Shown here piece by piece: positions 32,272-40,692 of a stretch of 40,692 nt of DNA (the stretch's first letter is position 1; every line of letters starts with the position of its first letter). The DNA lies in contig SUXT01000016.1 in assembly GCA_015060835.1 (NCBI GenBank), forward strand, positions 1 through 40,692. Direction: 5' to 3'. Position numbers and translations under genes: made by a program. This stretch comes from Bacteroidales bacterium (GTDB taxonomy: Bacteria; Bacteroidota; Bacteroidia; Bacteroidales; Bacteroidaceae). The notes beneath the pieces are model-generated. The model was given only the letters and a program-made list of their open reading frames with translations. It made no database searches and was not told the DNA's origin.

Positions 32272-33594
32272 ATGGATAATCCACAATTCAAAGATAAAAA
32301 GGCTGTTTATTATACACTCGGCTGCAAACTGAACTTCTCGGAGACTTCGAGCATTGAGCGTATGATGCAGGAGGCCGGCATCAGGACTGCCAAGCGAGGC
32401 GAAGTTGCCGATGTTTGTGTAATCAACAGTTGTGCCGTCACTCAGGAGGCGGAAAAGAAGTGCCGGCAGGCTATTCATAAACTTATACGCAAGCACCCCG
32501 GTGCGTTTGTCGTAGTTACCGGTTGTTATGCCCAGCTTTCTCCCGAAAGGCTGGCTGCTGAGGAGGGTGTTGATGTTGTGCTGGGAATTGACCGCAAAGG
32601 CGAAATTCCAAATTTCCTCGGTAATCTTGAGAAGCGTTCTGAAGGTGGTGAGTGGTTTGTGCAACCCTCTAAGGATGTCCGCAATTTTGTCCCCTCATGC
32701 GCACGCGGCGACCGCACAAGATATTTTCTTAAGGTGCAGGATGGGTGCGACTATTTCTGCACATACTGCACAATTCCTTTTGCCCGCGGACGCAGCCGCA
32801 ACCCGCATATTACCGACCTTGTGGCGCAGGCCGAAAGGGCTGCCGCCGAGGGTGGACGCGAGATTGTAATTACCGGTGTGAACATCGGGGATTTTGGAAA
32901 AAGTACGGGGGAGAATTTTACTGATCTTGTAAAAGAACTTGACAAGGTTGAGGGAATTTCGCGATACAGAATATCATCCATTGAGCCAAACCTTATTACC
33001 GATGAGATTATAGAGTATATTTCTGCTTCGCGCAGTTTTATGCCTCATCTTCATATCCCATTGCAAGCCGGTAGCGACGAGGTGCTGAAACTGATGCACC
33101 GCCGTTACGATACAGCTTTCTTTGCTGAGAAGATTGCTACGGTGCGCCGTCTGTTGCCCGATGCTTTTATAGGTGTTGATGTAATTGTAGGTACTCGCGG
33201 AGAGAGCGAGGAACTTTTCCAAAAGTCGTACGACTTTATTAAAAGTCTTGACATTTCTCAGCTACATGTGTTCAGTTATTCTGAGCGTCCCGGCACTCGT
33301 GCGCTGTCGTTGGGTGGTGCTGTGTCGCCGACCGAAAAGCAGCGTCGCAGCAAACTGCTCATTGAGCTTTCCGAGGAGAAACGCTTGGCTTTCTACCGTC
33401 GCTACTGTGGGCGAGAAGCACTTGTCCTCTTCGAAAAACCGCGTCCCGGAATGCCTATGGGTGGTTTTACTGAGAATTACATCCGTGTTGAGGCTCCGCG
33501 CGACGACAGGTATATAAACAAGATAGTCAAGGTGCGACTCGGTGGGTTCAACGAGGATAATTCTGCGCTTGTGGCAGATGAAATTTTAGATTAG
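32272..33594 (+). CDS. mtaB: tRNA t6A37 methylthiotransferase MtaB
   Basis: A 440-residue radical-SAM methylthiotransferase adding a methylthio group to t6A at position 37 of tRNA. Three N-terminal cysteines for the auxiliary cluster are C18 (LGCKLN), C54 (INSCAVT) and C85 (TGCYAQ). The radical-SAM cluster is C159-x3-C163-x2-C166 in CDYFCTYC. VNSCAVTxxAxxKCRQ-like spacing and LGCKLN indicate MtaB rather than MiaB. The C-terminus ends in a TRAM-type RNA-binding region. The GT2 gene follows 4 bp downstream. Confidence 0.93.
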   Translation: MDNPQFKDKKAVYYTLGCKLNFSETSSIERMMQEAGIRTAKRGEVADVCVINSCAVTQEAEKKCRQAIHKLIRKHPGAFVVVTGCYAQLSPERLAAEEGVDVVLGIDRKGEIPNFLGNLEKRSEGGEWFVQPSKDVRNFVPSCARGDRTRYFLKVQDGCDYFCTYCTIPFARGRSRNPHITDLVAQAERAAAEGGREIVITGVNIGDFGKSTGENFTDLVKELDKVEGISRYRISSIEPNLITDEIIEYISASRSFMPHLHIPLQAGSDEVLKLMHRRYDTAFFAEKIATVRRLLPDAFIGVDVIVGTRGESEELFQKSYDFIKSLDISQLHVFSYSERPGTRALSLGGAVSPTEKQRRSKLLIELSEEKRLAFYRRYCGREALVLFEKPRPGMPMGGFTENYIRVEAPRDDRYINKIVKVRLGGFNEDNSALVADEILD

Positions 33595-33598
33595 TAGT

Positions 33599-34612
33599 AT
33601 GGGCAATCGCATAGCTGTAGTGATACTGAATTACAACGGTGCGGAGATGTTGCGTGCATTTCTGCCCTCTGTTGTTGATTTTTCTCCTGAGGCAAAAGTT
33701 ATTGTGGCAGACAACTGTTCCACGGATGCTTCGGCGCAGGTGATGCGCGAGGAGTTTCCGACGGTGAGGTATATTCAGTTGGAAAAGAATTATGGCTTTG
33801 CCGATGGCTACAACCGTGCGCTTGCACAGGTGGAGGTTGAGTATTTTCTGTTGCTCAATTCCGATGTTGAGGTTACGCAGGGGTGGCTTGCGCCTATGCT
33901 CGAATATATGGATTCTCACCCCGAGGTTGCTGCTTGTCAGCCTAAATTGCTGAGCTACAAGAATAAGAGTGAGTTCGAGTATGCGGGTGGCTGCGGCGGC
34001 TTTATCGACAAGTATGGCTACCCTTACTGCCGCGGGCGCATATTTGATACCGTGGAGGAAGATAAGGGGCAGTATGATTCCATAGCAGAACTTTTTTGGG
34101 CAACAGGTGCGGCATTGATGATACGTGCCGAGGATTATCGTGTGGCCGGTGGGCTTGATGGTACTTTCTTTGCCCATATGGAGGAGATTGATCTCTGTTG
34201 GCGTCTGCGTTCAAGAGGGCGCGGAATTGTCTGTATTCCGCAGAGCTGTGTCTATCATGTGGGCGGAGCTACTTTGAATAAAAGTAATCCGCGTAAGACT
34301 TATCTGAATTTCCGCAATAATCTACTGATGCTCTATAAGAATCTTCCCGAAAATGAGCTTCGTAATGTGATGCTTGTCCGTGCTCTTCTCGACTACGTGG
34401 CTGCGTTTAAATCTCTGTTGTCTGGCGATGCAGCGAGTTGCCGTGCTATCTTTAAGGCGCGTAGGGATTTTAGGCGCATAAAGCATGATTATTCGGATTT
34501 GCGTAGAGAGAATCTCGAAAAATCTGTTGCGGTTTATATTAAGGAAAGAGCTTCATTTTCAATTCTTTGGAAGTATTATGCCGGGGGAAGGCGTCTCTTC
34601 TCTGAACTTTAG
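33599..34612 (+). CDS. Family 2 glycosyltransferase
   Basis: A 337-residue inverting glycosyltransferase with a GT-A fold. The N-terminal VVILNYNGAEML and VADNCSTDAS bind the nucleotide sugar, LLLNSDVEV is the DxD-like metal site, and the catalytic region includes FWATGAALMIR and EEIDLCWRLRSRG. It resembles rhamnosyl-type GT2 enzymes of polysaccharide synthesis, but the sugar cannot be assigned. A hydrophobic stretch near residues 255-280 may associate it with the membrane. It follows mtaB after 4 bp. Its TAG stop overlaps the first bases of the palindromic element at 34609-34802. Confidence 0.9.
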   Translation: MGNRIAVVILNYNGAEMLRAFLPSVVDFSPEAKVIVADNCSTDASAQVMREEFPTVRYIQLEKNYGFADGYNRALAQVEVEYFLLLNSDVEVTQGWLAPMLEYMDSHPEVAACQPKLLSYKNKSEFEYAGGCGGFIDKYGYPYCRGRIFDTVEEDKGQYDSIAELFWATGAALMIRAEDYRVAGGLDGTFFAHMEEIDLCWRLRSRGRGIVCIPQSCVYHVGGATLNKSNPRKTYLNFRNNLLMLYKNLPENELRNVMLVRALLDYVAAFKSLLSGDAASCRAIFKARRDFRRIKHDYSDLRRENLEKSVAVYIKERASFSILWKYYAGGRRLFSEL

Positions 34613-34802
34613 AAGCTGTTTGAATTTTATTTCGGAATTATTTGAGAGCTATTTTGAGTAGATTTTCTTTCGCATTTTGCAGGGAATAGCGGGCTATTTC
34701 CAAAAAATAAGAAAGAAAAGATGCCAAAATAGGCTCAAATAAGCCGAAATGAACAGCGCAAATATAGAATTATTTTCTAATAAAATTCAAACAGCTTCTT
34801 AA
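34609..34802. mobile_element. Palindromic element copy A (intact)
   Basis: A noncoding element of about 194 bp. Its ends TTAGAAGCTGTTTGAATTTT and AAAATTCAAACAGCTTCTTA are inverted repeats. The interior is also largely self-complementary: GAGCTATTTTGAG with its partner near 34726, CTTTCTTATTT-type arms, and a centre GGAATAGCGGGCTATTTCC. The whole could fold as one long hairpin. It overlaps the GT2 stop and may act as its terminator. A split copy lies at 20237-21233. It carries no protein. Confidence 0.85.
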
Positions 34803-34814
34803 TATAGGTGTTTC

Positions 34815-35933
34815 CTATTTGTTCGGTATAACGGTGCTTTTTACTATTTCCGGTGTGCGGATACCTGGCTTCAGTTCCCCTCCTATGTAGTATATATATT
34901 CTCCGTCTGTGGTGAGTAGTGCGCCGGCGCGTGCATAGAGCTGATTCTTTTGTACCAAATGCCATTGTTCTCTTTTTGTGTCAAATGCCAAAAGTCTGCC
35001 GTTGAATTTGTACCACTCTGCGGCTTGTTTCATATACTCTTTTTGGGGTATGCAACTGTATGTTCCCGAAATTGCATCTTCGAAAATTATGCGGTTTACG
35101 CCACCTGCTGCAAGAATAAGTGTGTCGTTGTATGCGATTGCCGTTCCGCCTGACAGGGTAAGCTGTGCGCCATTTTCGTCGGTTACGGTGTCGAGTGCCG
35201 ACCACTTCTTGTCGGCGAATGTGTATTTGTATCCGTCGGTGTGTACCTTTGCTTCTGTCAGCGAGTCTTTAGGTGTGAATCCTCCCCACAGATAGAGTGC
35301 TTCATCGGTGGCAGCGCATACGGGCTGCACTCTTCCGCTACCGGGGAAGGGGGGAAGTTCTTGCCAACCGGTCTGCTGATCGTTTATGTTCAGAGTGAAA
35401 AGGCGTGAGGATGCTTTTCCGTTTGCATTACCGCCTGCGATGTATATGTTGTTTCCCGATACTGCTCCGGCTGCATTGTCGATTGTGCATGGCAGTGGCG
35501 GCAGTTGTTTTATAGCGATGTTCTCACCTTCGCAGGATAGCATGTTTACTGCTTGTGATGCGTTTTCTTCATTCATGCCTCCTGCGATTATCAGGCTGTT
35601 GTCATATTGCAACGATACTCCATAGGCTGATGTTTCGGGTAGTTCTCCTACCTTTTTCCATTGCAGGGTGCTGTTGTCTGTTGCTATGTATATGCCTTTG
35701 TAGTATCTTTTTTTGCCACCTTCGGCAGCGGGGATGTCGGGGAAATTGCATCCGCCGGCAAGCAGCAGACAGCCGTTGCTCGTGGCTGCATAGCAGGCTG
35801 AAACGCCCAATGAGTATCCGTTCTCAGCCTCCGGCATTGTTCCTATGACTTCTGTTTTTTCTGTCGGTGCATTGCACGATGATGCAACTATTGTGAGGGT
35901 TGCAAATATTATTGCTTTTAGGCTGATTTTCAT
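34815..35933 (-). CDS. Kelch-repeat mutarotase-like lipoprotein (NanM type)
   Basis: A 372-residue lipoprotein with lipobox VASSC, Cys20 lipidated. The rest is a six-bladed Kelch beta-propeller with repeated LIIAGG, IYIAGGNANG, LYLWGG and LILAAGG motifs. It fits the cyclically permuted mutarotase family related to NanM, an N-acetylneuraminate epimerase in the periplasm; sialic acid as substrate is possible but no nan genes are nearby. The ATG at 35933 was used because the longer open frame runs into ung and lacks a signal peptide there. It lies 20 bp after ung on the same strand. Confidence 0.85.
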   Translation of the reverse strand: MKISLKAIIFATLTIVASSCNAPTEKTEVIGTMPEAENGYSLGVSACYAATSNGCLLLAGGCNFPDIPAAEGGKKRYYKGIYIATDNSTLQWKKVGELPETSAYGVSLQYDNSLIIAGGMNEENASQAVNMLSCEGENIAIKQLPPLPCTIDNAAGAVSGNNIYIAGGNANGKASSRLFTLNINDQQTGWQELPPFPGSGRVQPVCAATDEALYLWGGFTPKDSLTEAKVHTDGYKYTFADKKWSALDTVTDENGAQLTLSGGTAIAYNDTLILAAGGVNRIIFEDAISGTYSCIPQKEYMKQAAEWYKFNGRLLAFDTKREQWHLVQKNQLYARAGALLTTDGEYIYYIGGELKPGIRTPEIVKSTVIPNK

Positions 35934-35953
35934 GGGATAAATCTGTGTGTCGT

Positions 35954-36616
35954 CTACCAATCTATGGGTTCTTTGCCATGCTTGGCAAGGTAGTCGTTGG
36001 TGAGTGTGAAATGGTGGTTGCCGAAGAAGCCTGCGTATGCCGACAGAGGCGAGGGGTGGGGCGAAGTGAGCACAAGGTGTCTGTTGCGGTCGATGAACGC
36101 TCCTTTCTGCTGTGCGTAGCTTCCCCATAGGATGAATACAAGATTTTCACGTTTTTCGGCAAGTATGCGTATAGCTGCGTCTGTGAATGTCTCCCATCCG
36201 CGGCGTTGGTGCGAGCCTGCGTTGCCTGCTCTTACGGTTAGGGTGGCATTCAGAAGCAGTACACCCTGTCGGCTCCAGCGGGTGAGGTCGCCGTCGGTGG
36301 GCATAGGTTTGCCTGTGTCCGAGGAGATCTCCTTGAATATGTTTACAAGCGATGGGGGCATCTTTATCTCTTTGTTCACCGAGAAGCAGAGCCCGTTGGC
36401 CTGTCCTGGGCCATGATAGGGGTCCTGCCCGATGATGACAGCTTTTACTTTGTCAAACGGGCAGTGGTCGAATGCATTGAATATCAGTTTGGCGGGGGGG
36501 TAGATAGTGGTAGCAGAGTATTCGCTGCGCACAAACTCTGTCAGTTCGGCAAAGTAGGGCTTTTCGAATTCTGCCGCCAGTTCTCTTTTCCAGCTCTCTT
36601 CTATTTTTACATTCAT
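35954..36616 (-). CDS. ung: Uracil-DNA glycosylase
   Basis: A 220-residue family 1 uracil-DNA glycosylase that removes uracil from DNA. The water-activating motif GQDPYHGPGQANGLCFSV contains D65. The leucine-loop motif HPSPLSA contains H187, which matches the E. coli position. GVLLLNATLTVRAG and the FILWGSYAQ uracil-binding motifs are also present. Length is typical. It lies 13 bp after asnA in a minus-strand run. Confidence 0.97.
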   Translation of the reverse strand: MNVKIEESWKRELAAEFEKPYFAELTEFVRSEYSATTIYPPAKLIFNAFDHCPFDKVKAVIIGQDPYHGPGQANGLCFSVNKEIKMPPSLVNIFKEISSDTGKPMPTDGDLTRWSRQGVLLLNATLTVRAGNAGSHQRRGWETFTDAAIRILAEKRENLVFILWGSYAQQKGAFIDRNRHLVLTSPHPSPLSAYAGFFGNHHFTLTNDYLAKHGKEPIDW

Positions 36617-36629
36617 AGAGGTTGCTCTG

Positions 36630-37667
36630 TTATATCAATGGGATTCCTATCTTCTTGCACTCTTCGCGCATTTCGTCGGGCCAGATGCTGGCCTGTATTT
36701 CGCCAATGTGGGCTTTGTGGAGCAGGAGCATACAGAGACGCGACTGTCCCAATCCTCCGCCAATTGAGAGAGGCAGGCTGCCTTCGAGCAGACGACGGTG
36801 GAAGTATAGCTCTTTTCTCTCCTCTTTGCCTGATATCTCAAGCTGATGGAGCAGTGCTTCCTTGTCTACGCGGATACCCATAGATGATAGCTCTATGGCG
36901 CATCCAAGCACAGATGACCATATGAAGAGGTCGCCGTTGAGTCCGTAGAAGCCCTCTTCGTTGGGTGTGCTGTAGTCGTCGTAGTCGGGGGCACGGTTGT
37001 CGTGCTTTGTGCCGTCGCCGAGCTTGCCGCCTATGCCTATGATAAATACAGCCTTATACTTTTCGGTAATTGCGTTCTCGCGCTCTTTGGGTGTCATTGC
37101 GGGGTAGAGACGGCGCAACTCTTCGGAATGTATGAAGTGTATTTCATCGGGCAGGGTGGGGGTAAGCTGCGGATAGTATTCGCAGAGAGTGTATTCGGTG
37201 CGGATGATTGCCGAATATATGTCTTTGACTATTGCCTTCAGGAATGTTACGTTGCGCTCTTCTGCTGTTACTACTCGTTCCCAGTCCCATTGGTCTACGT
37301 AGAGCGAGTGCAGGTTGTCGAGCTCTTCGTCGGCGCGTATGGCATTCATGTCGGTGTATATGCCGTGTCCCTCTTTTATATTATAATCGGCAAGGGTTAC
37401 ACGCTTCCATTTTGCAAGAGAGTGGACAACCTCTGCAACTGCACCGTCCATGTCCTTTATGGGGAAGTTAACAGCGTTTTCTACTCCGTTGAGGTCGTCA
37501 TTGAGACCGGTGCCGCGCAACACGAACAGCGGGGCTGTTACACGGCGCAGACGCAGTGTGGAGGCGAGGTGGTTCTGGAATGTCTCTTTTATTTGCTTGA
37601 TGGCAAGCTCGGTTTGCTTGAGGTCCAACAGTGGGGTGTATGCTTGGGGCAAATCAAAGATTTTCAT
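36630..37667 (-). CDS. asnA: Aspartate-ammonia ligase
   Basis: A 345-residue class II tRNA-synthetase-like enzyme that makes asparagine from aspartate, ammonia and ATP. Typical segments are RLRRVTAPLFV, DQWDWERV, a class II motif region (IHSEELRRLYP) and the C-terminal GGGLGQSRLCMLLL, which is the ATP-binding motif 3. Length is near the family norm of about 330-345. The start 23 bp after the small hypothetical gene is clear, and ung follows after 13 bp. Confidence 0.95.
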   Translation of the reverse strand: MKIFDLPQAYTPLLDLKQTELAIKQIKETFQNHLASTLRLRRVTAPLFVLRGTGLNDDLNGVENAVNFPIKDMDGAVAEVVHSLAKWKRVTLADYNIKEGHGIYTDMNAIRADEELDNLHSLYVDQWDWERVVTAEERNVTFLKAIVKDIYSAIIRTEYTLCEYYPQLTPTLPDEIHFIHSEELRRLYPAMTPKERENAITEKYKAVFIIGIGGKLGDGTKHDNRAPDYDDYSTPNEEGFYGLNGDLFIWSSVLGCAIELSSMGIRVDKEALLHQLEISGKEERKELYFHRRLLEGSLPLSIGGGLGQSRLCMLLLHKAHIGEIQASIWPDEMREECKKIGIPLI

Positions 37668-37690
37668 TTTGTCGTGTTTTAATTAGAGGC

Positions 37691-38122
37691 TTATTCTTCC
37701 AGCAAATGTTTGAGAAAATCATCCATTTCCTTGTCGAGTCCTTCGAGCAACTCCTTGTCGAGCACAAGGGTGTCGTCGTCGATGTAGATAAGATCGACTA
37801 TCGACTCCTTCTTGTCGTCGACGAGGGTGATGGAGAATGGCTTCAGTATGTTTATCTTGTCAAGCAGTCCTACTTTCTGCATCTGCGCAAGTTCGCTGCG
37901 CAGGGGCTTCTCTATGGATGCTTTGGGCGCATCTTTCCATTCGGCGATGGTTGCTTCTGCCATGGGGCGGTCGTCATCGTCGAATATTGTGAGTTTGCCA
38001 CTTTCCTTGTCTACCTGCATGTAGAGGTCGGTTATAATTGCATTTTCCAACTTGCCGAACTTTTCGGTGATGGAGAGTATTGCGTCGAGCAATGACTCGC
38101 GGGACTGTTTGCTGAGTGACAT
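37691..38122 (-). CDS. Conserved-type hypothetical protein next to secA
   Basis: A 143-residue acidic protein with no signal peptide. It starts at MSLSKQSRESLLDAILS and ends with a leucine- and acid-rich helix (LLEGLDKEMDDFLKHLL). The middle has a beta-rich part (DLYMQVDKESGKLTIFDDDD). I do not recognise a domain. The ATG at 38122 was preferred to an earlier one (38194) because the upstream part overlaps the secA 3' end. It lies 25 bp after secA and 23 bp before asnA in the same run. A role in export is only a neighbourhood guess. Confidence 0.7.
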   Translation of the reverse strand: MSLSKQSRESLLDAILSITEKFGKLENAIITDLYMQVDKESGKLTIFDDDDRPMAEATIAEWKDAPKASIEKPLRSELAQMQKVGLLDKINILKPFSITLVDDKKESIVDLIYIDDDTLVLDKELLEGLDKEMDDFLKHLLEE

Positions 38123-38147
38123 ATTGCCGGGTGTTATGGTTGTTGTC

Positions 38148-40692
<2,545 letters not shown>

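Overview
The window looks like a chromosomal segment of a Bacteroidales bacterium (Bacteroides/Prevotella/Muribaculum-like gut lineage). The evidence is a PorQ-type type IX secretion gene, an ArgF'-type N-succinylornithine carbamoyltransferase, the porQ-cmk-ispH-pfkA cluster, Psd plus PssA phospholipid genes, a Bacteroidetes-style TamB, many upstream boxes of the form TAnnTTTG (the Bacteroidetes -7 element), and almost no Shine-Dalgarno sequences. Most of the window is housekeeping DNA cut by two repeat-rich islands and one AT-rich accessory cassette.

Layout. 1-513 is noncoding and built from repeats. 514-5713 (minus) holds dnaE, trxA, a small acidic protein and a secreted GH16 glucanase-like enzyme. 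5936-7845 (plus) holds psd, pssA and a DUF4834-like membrane peptide, making phosphatidylethanolamine. 7846-8271 is a composite repeat whose last bases provide the stop codon of the aldo/keto reductase at 8266-9396. 9467-13013 (minus) is porQ-cmk-ispH-pfkA, closed by a strong terminator. 13366-14097 is a TonB-type energy transducer. 14208-20188 (plus) is a compact run: prenyl synthase, conserved hypothetical, TatD nuclease, O6-alkylguanine repair protein, haemolysin-III-like membrane protein and a DPP4-like S9 peptidase.

20189-21606 is a nested repeat island. A palindromic element (20237-21233) is interrupted by a MITE-like element (20556-21199), which is interrupted by a second member of the same family (20680-20950). 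Both insertions have perfect 9-bp target duplications. 21607-22728 is a divergent LOG-family protein. 22765-25336 is an AT-rich minus-strand cassette of a GH108 peptidoglycan hydrolase without signal peptide followed by three paralogous lipoproteins. This is the best candidate in the window for an undescribed system, possibly a hydrolase with lipoprotein inhibitors or immunity proteins.

25593-26306 is an RsmI-like methyltransferase with a perfect 17-bp terminator, followed by a third MITE (26398-26729) with a 9-bp duplication that includes the argF' stop codon. 26731-32100 (minus) is tamB then argF'; tamB has no visible ATG start. 32272-34612 (plus) is mtaB and a GT2 glycosyltransferase, followed by an intact copy of the palindromic element (34609-34802). 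34815-40692 (minus) is secA (5' end outside the window), a small conserved protein, asnA, ung and a Kelch-type mutarotase-like lipoprotein.

The noncoding repeats carry modular hairpins whose flanks are conserved while paired stem bases change together. This suggests selection for, or recent copying of, structure. All calls come from reading the sequence; no database search was run.
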